A DNA stretch of 64,000 nt from contig NZ_CP051006.1 in the NCBI RefSeq assembly GCF_014673495.1, positions 2,232,001 through 2,296,000 on the forward strand. Reading direction: 5' to 3'. This document shows, piece after piece, positions 56,018-64,000 of the stretch; positions within the stretch are counted from its first letter, which is position 1; every line of letters begins with the position of its first letter. The notes beneath the pieces were generated by a model. The model did no database searches. It was not told the DNA's origin and saw only the letters and a list, made by a program, of their open reading frames with translations. The position numbers and the translations under genes were made by a program. Origin of the DNA: Streptomyces griseofuscus (GTDB taxonomy: Bacteria > Actinomycetota > Actinomycetes > Streptomycetales > Streptomycetaceae).

Positions 56018-57787
56018 TCAGCGGCGCGGCGGGCGGCTGTGCGGGCCCGGGGCGGCGGGCTTGGGCGAGGCCGAGGGCGCGGTCCGGACGCCGGTCCCGT
56101 TGGCCGGAGGCTTGGCGCGGCCGGTGCTGGCCTGCGGGCGTCGAGTGGCTTCGCCCGGGTGGGCGGGGAGCTGGGCGAGGCGGCGCAGTCGCCAGACCAG
56201 GACGTCGTTCACGTCCTCGGCCGTGTCGAGTTCGCGCATGGTGATGGCCTCCTGCAGGAGGGCCTTCGGGTCGTGGCCTGCCTGCTCGGCCTGAGCCAGG
56301 GTGGCGGCCAGGGCGTCGTTCTTCGTGCTCGTGCCGGGTCGGGTGCGGTTCTCGGGCAGGACGGTGCGGATGGTGGTCTCGTAGGCGCGGCGCTGGGCTT
56401 CGGGCAAGGCTCGGCCCTGGTCGCGCAGGGCCTGCATGGGTGCGGCGGCGGCCTGGTGGTAGGCGGCGCGAAGGTGCTCGGCGGCCTGCCGGGATGCTTC
56501 GGCCTGCTGGGCGTGACCGCGTGCGGAGTGCCAGCGTGCTGCGGCCAGCGCCACCAGGACGAGGGTGGAGACGAGCATGGCGGTGGTTCCGCCGTCTTCT
56601 CCTCGGCCGAGCGCACCTCCGGCCTGGACGATGCCCCGAGCCGCCGAGCGGATCGCCCGGGTGTCGGCGCGTTCGGCTCGGACGTGGCTGCGGGTGGCTC
56701 GTTCGAAGGAGCGAGCGGCGGCGCCAAGTTCGGCGCGGGTGGCGGCCGGGGAGGTCTGGGCAACGGCGTCCAGGAGTTCGCCGACTCCGACGAGTTGGGC
56801 TGCGGCTTCGTCGTCGTCGCTGTCCAGGAGGACTGCGGCGCGCTCGGCGATCCCGGTGGCGGTGCGTCGCCCCCGTGCAGGCGGTGACCAGTCCGAGCGG
56901 CTGCTGTCGGCTTTCGGCAGCAGGCCTGTGTAAGGGGTTCCGTCGGCGAGGCGGCGCTGGATCCTGGGATAGGAGAGGTCGGGGGCCAGGGTCGAGCCCG
57001 CGAACCAGACCGGCTCGCGGTCGCGGTTGCGGTCTCCGGGCAGCGCGACCGTGTAGCCGAGGACGTCCCCGGAGGGGGCGTGCCGGAGCTTTACGCGCAG
57101 GCCGGCCTCGCGAAGGCGGGTGAAGAACTCGGCTTCGCCGACGGCTCCGGCGACGGCCTGGCGGACGGCTTCGCGCAGCGTCTCGCGCGGTGTCTCGGGT
57201 CGGCCGACCCGCTCCGCTTTGAAGCGCTCGGCACTGGTGGGCGTGTTGGCTCCGGTTCCGTCGCCGGGCTTGAGCCGACGCAGGCCCATCTCCTGTTCGA
57301 TGCGACGGCATTCGGCCTGGGCCTTCTTGAAGTCGTAGTTCATCCTCGGGCGGCGCAGGTCGCCTCGGACCATGGTGGCGAGGATGTGGATGTGGTCGTC
57401 AGCGTGGCGCACCGCGACCCAGCGGCAGCCGTCAGGATCGCCTTCGGGGGCGAGGTTGACAGCGTGGACCAGGCGGCGGGCGACGGTGTTCCACTCGTCG
57501 TCGGTCAGGATCCGGTCGCCGGGGTCGGTACGGACCGAGCAGTGCCAGACGTACTGGGCCGGCGCCTTGTCGCTGGCCTGCTTGACCCGCAGGTCCAAGG
57601 CGGCGGCAAGCCGGGCCAGGGTGACCTTGGGGTCGGGGTCGGGGCTGGTGTCACGGCCGGGGTCGGGGGCGAAGCCGTCCCAGCTGCCGACGAGGTGGGG
57701 GTCGGTGTGCTCGTCGCGCTTGCCGGGGCCGTACAGGTAGACGAGCAGGCCGTGGGTGCGCGAGCCGCGTCGGATCTTGGGGACCAT
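56018..57787 (-). CDS. Relaxase (MobA/VirD2-like)
   Basis: A 589-aa conjugative relaxase, which nicks oriT and attaches covalently to the DNA. The N-terminus has the candidate catalytic tyrosines in LLVYLYGPGKRDEH (Tyr17, Tyr19), and VAVRHADDHIHILATMVRGD carries the metal-binding triad His128, His132 and His134. A helical region and a short hydrophobic helix (TTAMLVSTLVLVALAAARW, about 410) follow, then a Pro/Arg-rich tail. It starts at the last base of the mobC gene, so the pair is coupled. It is the only apparently intact relaxase of three related sequences in the window. Confidence 0.85.
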   Translation of the reverse strand: MVPKIRRGSRTHGLLVYLYGPGKRDEHTDPHLVGSWDGFAPDPGRDTSPDPDPKVTLARLAAALDLRVKQASDKAPAQYVWHCSVRTDPGDRILTDDEWNTVARRLVHAVNLAPEGDPDGCRWVAVRHADDHIHILATMVRGDLRRPRMNYDFKKAQAECRRIEQEMGLRRLKPGDGTGANTPTSAERFKAERVGRPETPRETLREAVRQAVAGAVGEAEFFTRLREAGLRVKLRHAPSGDVLGYTVALPGDRNRDREPVWFAGSTLAPDLSYPRIQRRLADGTPYTGLLPKADSSRSDWSPPARGRRTATGIAERAAVLLDSDDDEAAAQLVGVGELLDAVAQTSPAATRAELGAAARSFERATRSHVRAERADTRAIRSAARGIVQAGGALGRGEDGGTTAMLVSTLVLVALAAARWHSARGHAQQAEASRQAAEHLRAAYHQAAAAPMQALRDQGRALPEAQRRAYETTIRTVLPENRTRPGTSTKNDALAATLAQAEQAGHDPKALLQEAITMRELDTAEDVNDVLVWRLRRLAQLPAHPGEATRRPQASTGRAKPPANGTGVRTAPSASPKPAAPGPHSRPPRR

Positions 57788-58200
57788 CAGAGGCGCTTCT
57801 TCACCAGGATGTCGGCCGCGTCGTCCACGCGGGTCAGGACGCGGTTCACGGTCGTCAGGGCGCGGTCGAGTTCGCCGGGGAGGGGCTGTCCTCCGGCGTT
57901 GTAGACGAAGGCGATCTGGTTGACGTTGTTGCCGACACGGGAGATGGCGGTGCGCAAGGCGACCAGCTCGTCGATGGCGGCGTCGAGCTGTTCGTTGGTG
58001 TGCACGGTCGTCGAACCGCGGGCGACGGCGAGGCCGGCGGCGGCGAGGAAACGGGCGACGGTGACGGCGCGCTGCCTGGCGGCGGCGGTGATCTCGGTCT
58101 TCTCGGTGTCGGACAGGCGGGTGGTCGTCTTGTGGGTGCGCTGGCTCGGGTTGCGGGTGCGTCGGCGCGGCTTGCGGTCGGGGAACTTTCGCGGAGGTCG
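57787..58200 (-). CDS. MobC-like mobilisation accessory protein, start uncertain
   Basis: About 137 codons: RRRTRNPSQRTHKTTTRLSD, then EKTEITAAARQRAVTVARFL, AAAGLAVARG, DAAIDELVALRTAISRVGNN, VNQIAFVYNAGG and LTTVNRVLTRVDDAADILV. It matches MobC-type proteins that help relaxases open oriT. No normal start codon lies near the expected N-terminus; the frame is open to 58425, antisense-free but overlapping the loader gene in another phase. A deletion may have fused the two, or translation may depend on the upstream gene. Confidence 0.7.
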   Translation of the reverse strand, partial: RPPRKFPDRKPRRRTRNPSQRTHKTTTRLSDTEKTEITAAARQRAVTVARFLAAAGLAVARGSTTVHTNEQLDAAIDELVALRTAISRVGNNVNQIAFVYNAGGQPLPGELDRALTTVNRVLTRVDDAADILVKKRL

Positions 58201-58787
58201 CGCATAGCGAGGTTGGTGGTGATCAGCGTGGGGAGCATCAGGTTGTACCGGCGGTTGATCAGCCGGTAGGTGATCTCCTCGACCCACTCGGAGGTCTTGG
58301 CCGCGCCGAGGTCGTCCAGGATCAGCAGCGGGTAGCGGCTGACTGTCTCGAGTTCGCGTTCGGTGTCGTGTCCGGGGCGTGGGCGCAGGTCCGCGTAGAG
58401 GTCGGCGGCCGTGGTGGCCCGCCACCTGACTGCGATACCCGCTTCGCCGAAGGTTCGGACCGCGCCGTAGACCTGGTGGGTCTTGCCCGCGCCGGTGACG
58501 CCGGCGAGGAGCAGGCTGGGGCCGGTGGTGATCTGTCGTCGCGCGCCGGGGTTGGGTGCCTCGGCTCGGGCGATCACGTCGCGGGTCCAGGCCAGTACCT
58601 CGGGGTGGTCGGCGCGGGCAGTCCGGTACCGCGGGGGCATCCGGGCGTCCAGCAGACCCAGCGGCGTGTAGGGCTGGTCCTCGTCAGGGGCGTCGGGGAG
58701 GTGCTGCGGGTTCATGCCTCGGGCGGTGAGGATCCGCTGCAGTCGCTGGAGGGCTCCGGCACCGAGGAGCTCGGGCTCGCGCCTCAC
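57855..58787 (-). CDS. DnaC/IstB-like helicase-loader ATPase, C-terminus altered
   Basis: GTG at 58787 overlaps the stop of the replication initiator (CTGTGA), giving coupled translation. SLLLAGVTGAGKTHQVYG is Walker A (about residue 85), and YPLLILDDLGAAKTSEWVEE is Walker B, followed by the sensor-like LPTLITTNLAMRDLRE. After that point the frame becomes Pro/Ser/Arg-rich and overlaps mobC, so the natural end is probably lost near 58200. Family role: load replicative helicase at an element origin. Confidence 0.75.
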   Translation of the reverse strand: MRREPELLGAGALQRLQRILTARGMNPQHLPDAPDEDQPYTPLGLLDARMPPRYRTARADHPEVLAWTRDVIARAEAPNPGARRQITTGPSLLLAGVTGAGKTHQVYGAVRTFGEAGIAVRWRATTAADLYADLRPRPGHDTERELETVSRYPLLILDDLGAAKTSEWVEEITYRLINRRYNLMLPTLITTNLAMRDLRESSPTASRADAPATRASAPTRRPPACPTPRRPRSPPPPGSAPSPSPVSSPPPASPSPAVRRPCTPTNSSTPPSTSWSPCAPPSPVSATTSTRSPSSTTPEDSPSPANSTAP

Positions 58788-59785
58788 AGCTCCTCCGCGT
58801 AGGCGGAGACCGGGTCGACCGGGTTGATCCACGCTCGGTGCGTGACGCCGGGCCGGGATGCCGTCTGGGCCGGTACGCGGGCGTTCATGGCGTCGTTCAC
58901 CAGGCTCGGCAGCCTTGAGGGATGGCCCTGGATCTCGGCGTAGCGGGCGAGGCCGGCGCGGATGTGGTCCACGTCGATGCCTTCGGCCAGCAGCTTCTTC
59001 AGCAGGCGCCCGAGGTGTCCGAGGACGTCACCGGGCGGGCGCTCGGTGCAGATGCCCACGTACTCAGCGAGGAGGTTCTTGGCGGTGACCGTGCCGTCGG
59101 GCGCTGTGCGCCCCGTAGGTGAAGACGATCCAGGATCCATGATCCTGGATCCGGACGTCGAGGCTCCGTCGAGGTTTCGCAGAGGGTTCGGCGAAGCCTC
59201 GACGAACTGGCCTTGACCTGTGGTTTCCCCTCCCGTTGGGGAGGCCGTCCCGCTGGTGTCGGGATGCCTGTCGTCGCCGGTGCCCGGAGCCGTGGCGCGG
59301 TCGCTGTGGGGACGCGCGGGCTGTGCGGGGCGCGGGTCGACGGCTCGGTGAGGGTTCGCCGAGGGTTCGTCCACTGCTCCCCGAGTCTTCGCCTCGACCT
59401 CGACGCAGCCGGCCTTGCACGGGCCGCACCTCTTGTCGCTGTTGTGGGCGACGCAGACCGGGAGCCGGGACTGGCTGGGCCGGTCGATCTTCTGGTGCTC
59501 GTACCAGCCGTTCATGTGGAGGTAGCGCTTGCCGTCGCAGCCGGTGTACCGGCAGATCAGTCCGGCGTCGGCGAGCTGCTGGAGGTCCTCCTCCACGTGT
59601 ACGGGAGTGTGCTCGGCGCGCAGCGGCCAGAGGAGGCCGGCGATGATCGCCGGGTTGTCCCGGTGCCGCCCGTGGTCGTCGGACTGGGTGAACAGGCCGA
59701 TGTAGGTGACGACCGCGGTGACCGAGCAGGCCGCGACCCGTTCGTTGACGAACAGGTCGGGCTTGACTGTCCGGATGCGGGCCAT
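58784..59785 (-). CDS. Replication initiator-like protein
   Basis: A 333-aa protein. ATG at 59785 has GGGAGAG upstream and gives MARIRTVKPDLFVNERVAAC, the typical start of phage/element replisome organisers with a winged helix (residues 1-100, VTYIGLFTQSDDHGRHRDNP, LADAGLICRYTGCDGKRYLH). A linker rich in Pro/Thr/Gly follows, then a helical C-terminal domain (LLKKLLAEGIDVDHIRAGLA). A Cys pair lies at KRCGPCKAGC. With the loader-like ATPase it forms a replication module. Confidence 0.8.
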   Translation of the reverse strand: MARIRTVKPDLFVNERVAACSVTAVVTYIGLFTQSDDHGRHRDNPAIIAGLLWPLRAEHTPVHVEEDLQQLADAGLICRYTGCDGKRYLHMNGWYEHQKIDRPSQSRLPVCVAHNSDKRCGPCKAGCVEVEAKTRGAVDEPSANPHRAVDPRPAQPARPHSDRATAPGTGDDRHPDTSGTASPTGGETTGQGQFVEASPNPLRNLDGASTSGSRIMDPGSSSPTGRTAPDGTVTAKNLLAEYVGICTERPPGDVLGHLGRLLKKLLAEGIDVDHIRAGLARYAEIQGHPSRLPSLVNDAMNARVPAQTASRPGVTHRAWINPVDPVSAYAEEL

Positions 59786-60158
59786 CAGCTCTCCCGGCGA
59801 ACTCGACGACGCTGGAGCCGCTGGCACCGGCCCCGCGTCGGGGCTGCCGGGATTCCGCTGCTGGGTGGGCGCATGTGATACTCCGTCTTCATGGACGGGG
59901 CTGCGCGGTTGTCGCCTGCAAGCTGGCCGCGCGGCCCCGGATCATTGGGTGCCCTCGGCGAGGGCAGCCGACGGATGTCCGGGAGTTGGCGCTCCCGGGC
60001 ATCGTCGTTTTGGCTCCACCCCGGCCTGGACCGTTTTCGTGGGTGGGTGGCACGATGATCACACTAGACTGAGATGGGGCGCGGCTGTCAACCAGGGAAG
60101 ATGAGGATAGGGTGGCCATTCACGCCAGTGGAAGTGACGCAACCGGAGGACGGCCACA
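59786..60158. promoter_or_regulatory. Divergent control region with two inverted repeats
   Basis: Lies between the replication initiator (minus) and the XRE gene (plus). GCCCTC/GAGGGC at 59951-59956 and 59960-59965, and CCGGGAG/CTCCCGG at 59979-59985 and 59992-59998, are inverted repeats. TAGACT at about 60064-60069 could be a -10 box. It may include the element origin or oriT and the operator of the XRE protein; none can be assigned. Confidence 0.45.
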
Positions 60159-60659
60159 ATGGACCACGAGAACAACCCACCTGCGGCGCAGGCGGGCGGC
60201 GGGGTCACGCTTGCCGGTCGCCTGGATCGGCTGTTCACCACCGTCCACCCGAAGGGGCGCGGCCCGTACAGCTACGAGGAGGTGGCGTCGGGCATCCGCC
60301 GACAGGGCGGCCCGACCATCTCCGCGAGCTACATCTGGCAACTGAGGACCGGCGCCAAGGACAATCCGACCAAGCGCCACCTCGAGGCCCTCTCCACGTT
60401 CTTCGGCGTGAAGCCCGCCTACTTCTTCGACGACGACGAATCAAAGAAGATCGCCGCCGAACTCGACGCACTCGCCGCCATGCGAGATGCAGGCGTGAGA
60501 TCAGTGGCGCTACGTGCGTCCGGACTCTCCGACAAGAGCCTCAAGATCATTTCCGAATTCATCGAACGCGCTCGCGAACTCGAAGGCCTCGGGGTCCTCG
60601 AAGAGGATTCAATCACCGCCACGGATTCCAGTGGCAAACATCACGGCAGCGTGAGCTGA
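60159..60659 (+). CDS. XRE-family transcriptional regulator (ImmR-like)
   Basis: A 166-aa regulator with GGAGGA 8 bases before ATG. Residues 18-90 contain the HTH (YSYEEVASGIRRQGGPTISA, SYIWQLRTGAKDNPTKRHLE, ALSTFFGVKPAYFF). A helical tail follows (LRASGLSDKSLKIISEFIER). Its neighbour is an ImmA-like peptidase, as in the ImmR-ImmA switch where the peptidase cleaves the repressor. It is divergent from the replication genes and probably controls them or itself. Confidence 0.85.
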   Translation: MDHENNPPAAQAGGGVTLAGRLDRLFTTVHPKGRGPYSYEEVASGIRRQGGPTISASYIWQLRTGAKDNPTKRHLEALSTFFGVKPAYFFDDDESKKIAAELDALAAMRDAGVRSVALRASGLSDKSLKIISEFIERARELEGLGVLEEDSITATDSSGKHHGSVS

Positions 60660-60823
60660 TGCCCCATTAGCAAGGATTAGACGCCCCACTTGCGCATGAT
60701 TGTCCTGATTCAACCGGCACAGTCGGCAGCCCTCCATATGTGCGACCGGAAATGATCCATATACTCGCCACGGCATCGCGGCAGTGAGTCGCGCGTTCGA
60801 GAAGTGTCGGAGTCGGAGGGCAG

Positions 60824-61333
60824 ATGAAGTCCGGTCGTTCGGGGCCTGCCCAAGATCAGGAAATCCGGCTCGCATCCGTCCTGGACGATCTCGACCTTCC
60901 GGACCCCTTCAAGATCGAGGAACTGCTCGCCCGCGTGTCCAAGAAGCGCGGCCGGCCTATCCACCTGCACACCTTCCCCGCGATCACCGGTGACGAACTG
61001 CCCTGCGGAGCGTGGCTCGCCACAGACAAGGCAGACCACATACTCGTCGAGGACGCAACCAGTCCCCTCCACCGGGACCACATCGTGTTGCACGAGGTCA
61101 GCCACATGCTTCTCGGGCACACCCCTCGCCAAACCCTCGGCCGAGCCTTTCACCACCTCGACCCTGACCTCGTGACGGGCGTCCTTGGCCGCACGAGCTA
61201 CGAGACCGAGGAGGAGCGGAGCGCGGAGACGCTGGCCGGCCTCATCGCGACCCGCGCCGCTCTGCGTAGAACCAGCGACCGGCCCACCCCCACCACCTTG
61301 CGTCGGCTCAATGCCGCGCTCAGCGATACCTGA
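60824..61333 (+). CDS. ImmA/IrrE-like metallopeptidase
   Basis: A 169-aa protein. The zinc-binding HExxH motif is in IVLHEVSHMLLGH (about residues 89-101), preceded by FKIEELLARVSKKRGRPIHL, typical of ImmA/IrrE (DUF955). It probably cleaves or antagonises the XRE protein encoded upstream. The next gene begins at or just after its stop. Confidence 0.85.
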   Translation: MKSGRSGPAQDQEIRLASVLDDLDLPDPFKIEELLARVSKKRGRPIHLHTFPAITGDELPCGAWLATDKADHILVEDATSPLHRDHIVLHEVSHMLLGHTPRQTLGRAFHHLDPDLVTGVLGRTSYETEEERSAETLAGLIATRAALRRTSDRPTPTTLRRLNAALSDT

Positions 61334-62529
61334 GACGTCCCCCACAAATAATTGACGCGATACCCGCCGTCCTGCTCTGGGCCGTCACCCTCTGGCGTGC
61401 CCGCTCCGCCTTCCGGAGACCCGAACGACTCAGTCTCTGGCTGGCCTTCGCGGCACTCGCCATAGCCATGACGGTCCGGCCGGGCGCCATCGCATCGGCG
61501 GTCGACAAACACCTGCACGTCACCAACCTGACGTTCCTGATCAAGCACATCTGCGGGACCGTCGCGGCGGCATCGGTCCTCACCTTCGTCGCCGACATGG
61601 CCGAGTCGAAGACCGAGATGCGCGTATCCAGGCTTCACAAGGCCGTGCCTGCCATCACGGTCGTCCTGCTGGCTGCCTGCTTCTTCGTCACGCCCCAGCC
61701 TCACGAGGCGGAGGACCTCCTGGCGGACTACGCCGACCACGCCACGATCCTCGCGTACGGCGTCATATGGACCTCCTACCTCGGCGCCGCCCTGCTGAGC
61801 GCCACACTGCTCTGCTCCCGCTGGGGGCGCCGCCCCGACAGCGGACTCGTGGGCCGAGGGCTGCTCCTCATCGGCACCGGCACCACCGTCGGCCTCGTAT
61901 ACGCCTTTCACCGCGTCGCCGTGCTGTTCATCGACTACCTCGGCAACAGTCCGCGCAATGAACGCGTCAACCACGCGCTCAGCACGGACCTGCTCTTCCT
62001 AGCCCTGCTGCTGATCGTGCTGGGCAGCACACTCCCCGCCGCCCCACGCCTCCTCGCCCGCATCCGGGCCCACTGGCAGCTCGTCAACCTCTACTCCCTG
62101 TGGCGCACCCTCACCGACGCCGTCCCGGAAACCCGGCTCGACACACCGCCGAGCCGCGCCGCCGACGCCACCAACCCACTGCGTACGCACGACCGGCTGT
62201 ACCGGCGCACCATCGAGATCCGCGACTCGATCCTCACTCTCGCCGACCACGCACCGGCTGAACTGCGCGGACGCGCCTACGACCGCGCGACCTCCCTCGG
62301 CTTCATCGGCGCCCACGCCGACATCACCACCGAGGCCTGCTGGCTCGCCGTCGCCCGCGAGGAGCGGCTCCGCGGCGCGGCCACCGGTTCCGGCGAGCCC
62401 ATGCCTCCCGCCAGCGGAGGCCGCGACCTGGCCACCGAGATCCGCGCCCTCACCACGCTCAGCACCGCCTACCGCTCCCGCGCCACGCAGGACTTCCTCC
62501 GCGCCCACCTTGAGGAGACACCGGCATGA
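61330..62529 (+). CDS. MAB_1171c-like membrane protein
   Basis: About 400 aa. The N-terminal half has several hydrophobic segments (IPAVLLWAVTLWRA, LWLAFAALAIAMTVR, IKHICGTVAAASVLTFVAD, AVPAITVVLLAACFFV, LFLALLLIVLGSTLP) and the C-terminal half is a soluble helical domain (LYRRTIEIRDSILTLADHA, DITTEACWLAVAREERL). This matches MAB_1171c-like (DUF6545) proteins that often follow an XRE-ImmA pair in Streptomyces. The start is unresolved: CTG at 61330 overlaps the upstream stop, ATT at 61351 is also possible, and the first ATG (61468) would remove a membrane helix. Confidence 0.75.
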   Translation: MRRPPQIIDAIPAVLLWAVTLWRARSAFRRPERLSLWLAFAALAIAMTVRPGAIASAVDKHLHVTNLTFLIKHICGTVAAASVLTFVADMAESKTEMRVSRLHKAVPAITVVLLAACFFVTPQPHEAEDLLADYADHATILAYGVIWTSYLGAALLSATLLCSRWGRRPDSGLVGRGLLLIGTGTTVGLVYAFHRVAVLFIDYLGNSPRNERVNHALSTDLLFLALLLIVLGSTLPAAPRLLARIRAHWQLVNLYSLWRTLTDAVPETRLDTPPSRAADATNPLRTHDRLYRRTIEIRDSILTLADHAPAELRGRAYDRATSLGFIGAHADITTEACWLAVAREERLRGAATGSGEPMPPASGGRDLATEIRALTTLSTAYRSRATQDFLRAHLEETPA

Positions 62530-63143
62530 CCACGACCACGCAGCTTCCGCCCACTGCCGCTGTTCCTGCCGAGCGGCGCTCGGCCCGCCTAGTCACCGAG
62601 GTCCTGGCGCCCGCCAACCTGGTCGTCGGCGTCCTGCTGGTCATCGGCTGGCACTCCACCAACTCCCTCGCGGGTGTGAGTTGGGGCCTGCTGGCCGGCG
62701 CCTTCTGCGGCGGCCTGCCGATCGCCTACATCGTCGCCGGCGTCCGCCGTGGCCGCTGGACTGACAAGCATCTCAAGGTCCGCTCCCAAAGGTGGATACC
62801 GCTCTTCGTCACCCTTGGTTCTGTCCTCGTCGGCACGAGCCTGCTCCTGGCGCTCGACGCGCCCCGCGAGGTCGTCGCCCTGGTCGCCGCCATGATCGCT
62901 GGCCTGGTGCTGACCATGGCGGTCACCGTCTGGTGGAAGGTCAGCGTCCACACCGCCGTCGCCTCAGGCGTCGCCGTCGTCATCACCGTCGCCTACGGCT
63001 GGTGGGCCGCCCTCCTCTTCCTCGGCGTCGCCGCCGTCGGCTGGTCCCGGGTCTCGCTGCGCGACCACACGACGGCACAGGTGATCGTGGGCACCATCCT
63101 GGGCGGCACGGCGGCAGCCGTGGTGTTCGCGGGACTGCGCTGA
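62526..63143 (+). CDS. PAP2-like membrane phosphatase
   Basis: A 205-aa polytopic protein with about six hydrophobic segments. Its C-terminal half has VSVHTAVASGVAV and WSRVSLRDHTTAQVIVGTIL, matching the two conserved PAP2 motifs (SxHT and SRV..H...V). Family role: dephosphorylation of lipid phosphates such as undecaprenyl pyrophosphate. The ATG overlaps the upstream stop as ATGA. Confidence 0.75.
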   Translation: MTTTTQLPPTAAVPAERRSARLVTEVLAPANLVVGVLLVIGWHSTNSLAGVSWGLLAGAFCGGLPIAYIVAGVRRGRWTDKHLKVRSQRWIPLFVTLGSVLVGTSLLLALDAPREVVALVAAMIAGLVLTMAVTVWWKVSVHTAVASGVAVVITVAYGWWAALLFLGVAAVGWSRVSLRDHTTAQVIVGTILGGTAAAVVFAGLR

Positions 63144-63273
63144 CCCGTTCGCGCAGGTTCCCCGCGGACCAGCGGACCGAGAGGATGCGCCGGTGGGCCG
63201 GGCGGCCGCATCCGGCTCATGGTCGACGAGGCCGTCCGGCCTTACGACGAGCCCGCGCATTAGGCTGCGGGAT

Positions 63274-63948
63274 GTGCGGCGCCCTCTTGTTCTCTTCGAC
63301 CTCGACAACACACTCGTGGACCGGCGAGGAGCCCTCGCCGACTGGGCCGCCGAGTTCACCACCCGGCACGGTCTGGAGGACGGGGAGCAGGCGTACGTGC
63401 TGGGCATGGTGGCCGAGCGGGCCTATCCGTCCACCTTTGACTCGATCCGCACCCGGTACCGGCTGCCCCTATCGACCGTGGAGCTGTGGGGCGCGTACTG
63501 CGCAGACATTGCGGACATGGTGTCTTGCCCGGCCGAGGTCCTCGACGGGTTGGACGAGCTGCGTGCAGCGGGCTGGCGAGTGGGCGTGGCGACCAATGGT
63601 TCGGTCGACATCCAGCGCGCCAAGCTGCGGGCCACCGGTATCTCCGAGCGTGTGGACGGCGTCTTCGTCTCCGAGGAGGCCGACGCGCGCAAGCCGCAGC
63701 CCCGGCACTTCGCCTTGGCCGCGGCCCGCTGCGGCACCGTGCTGGGTGCTGGCGGTTGGATGGTCGGCGACAACCCGGTCAACGACATCGGCGGCGGACG
63801 TTCAGCAGGGCTGCGCACCATCTGGATCGGTAGCGACGGCTCTTGGCCGGCGGACGATCCCGGGCCGGACCACATGGTGTCGCATGCCCGCGCCGCCATC
63901 GATTTCCTGCTTCTGCACGCCGCCGACCGCGCGAGGACCACGGCGTGA
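63274..63948 (+). CDS. HAD-superfamily hydrolase
   Basis: A 224-aa phosphatase-like protein. RRPLVLFDLDNTLVDRRGAL holds the nucleophile motif DLDNT, VGVATNGS is motif II, ARKPQPRHF has the Lys, and GWMVGDNPVNDIGGGRSAGL carries the C-terminal DN..ND metal ligands. GTG at 63274 is chosen; TAGGCT at 63261-63266 could be a -10 box giving a leaderless transcript. Substrate unknown. It overlaps the next gene. Confidence 0.88.
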   Translation: MRRPLVLFDLDNTLVDRRGALADWAAEFTTRHGLEDGEQAYVLGMVAERAYPSTFDSIRTRYRLPLSTVELWGAYCADIADMVSCPAEVLDGLDELRAAGWRVGVATNGSVDIQRAKLRATGISERVDGVFVSEEADARKPQPRHFALAAARCGTVLGAGGWMVGDNPVNDIGGGRSAGLRTIWIGSDGSWPADDPGPDHMVSHARAAIDFLLLHAADRARTTA

Positions 63949-64000
63949 CGGACACCATCGGGTTGCTGCACCCCGGCAGCATGGGATCCGCCTTCGGCGC
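63945..64000 (+). CDS. Start of an NAD(P)-binding oxidoreductase (runs off window)
   Basis: GTG at 63945 overlaps the HAD stop. The 18 visible residues TDTIGLLHPGSMGSAFG hold a Rossmann-type GxxHPGxMG start typical of 6-phosphogluconate or beta-hydroxyacid dehydrogenases. Too short to refine. Confidence 0.6.
   Translation, partial: MTDTIGLLHPGSMGSAFG

Noticed and set aside
57237..57904. Plus-strand frames opposite relaxase and mobC
   Set aside because: Shadows of the minus-strand mobilisation genes, which have clear catalytic motifs.

Overview
The window is high-GC actinobacterial DNA, almost certainly from a Streptomyces chromosome. The evidence is the acnA-to-murA2 order at the left end, DUF317 and other actinomycete plasmid families, frequent GTG/TTG starts, and very high third-position GC that produces long antisense shadow frames. 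My recollection is that acnA and the HTH-murA gene are also close together in S. coelicolor.

Layout. (1) 1-6048, chromosomal backbone: 5' part of acnA (minus), a coaD-like gene, a DUF4232 lipoprotein, a rhodanese gene divergent from an Lrp/AsnC regulator, and murA2 with an N-terminal HTH, closed by a strong terminator. The acnA/coaD and murA2 upstream regions share the spaced palindrome ATCTC-N6-GAGAT. (2) 6049-28000, a defence island. It opens with a truncated phage-type recombination directionality factor, then a gene fusing HTH, coiled coil and a NaeI-like nuclease, then a 14.5-kb co-directional operon: DrmA helicase, DrmB (DUF1998), an unassigned PD-(D/E)XK protein, a MORC-type GHKL ATPase, a Z1 helicase, a DUF4420-like nuclease and AIPR. 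It ends with an AbrB-like gene, a Vsr nuclease and, convergently, a C5-cytosine methyltransferase fused to an endonuclease-III-like 4Fe-4S domain. This joins the DISARM core to the MORC/Z1/AIPR/Vsr/Dcm type of restriction system. (3) 28000-59800, a decaying conjugative element with a VirB4/VirD4-type secretion system (not the FtsK-like TraB usual for Streptomyces): an adenine/N4 methyltransferase, NlpC/P60 hydrolase, pilin-like protein, VirB8-like and VirB6/TrbL-like proteins, an SCO6880-family protein split by an amber codon, VirB4, VirD4, DnaB-N protein, DUF317 proteins, relaxase, MobC, a helicase-loader-like ATPase and a replication initiator. An EACC1-caspase conflict module is inserted after virB4, an IS5-family element interrupts one small gene, and a complete two-gene Gabija pair (gajA/gajB) sits between the DUF317 cluster and the mobilisation genes. 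(4) 60159-64000: an XRE regulator with an ImmA-like metallopeptidase, two membrane-protein genes, a HAD hydrolase and the start of a probable NAD-binding oxidoreductase.

How it works together. The element carries several independent anti-phage layers (NaeI-like nuclease, DISARM/MORC/Z1 hybrid, EACC1-caspase, Gabija). The hybrid island appears able to methylate cytosines and also carries two domains (Vsr, EndoIII-like) whose families repair the T:G mismatches that 5-methylcytosine deamination creates. Many mobility genes are broken (amber codon, frameshifts, fragments, IS), and I find no complete integrase, so the element is probably immobile or captured while its defence cargo stays intact. 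All functions are inferred from reading motifs; no database search was run.
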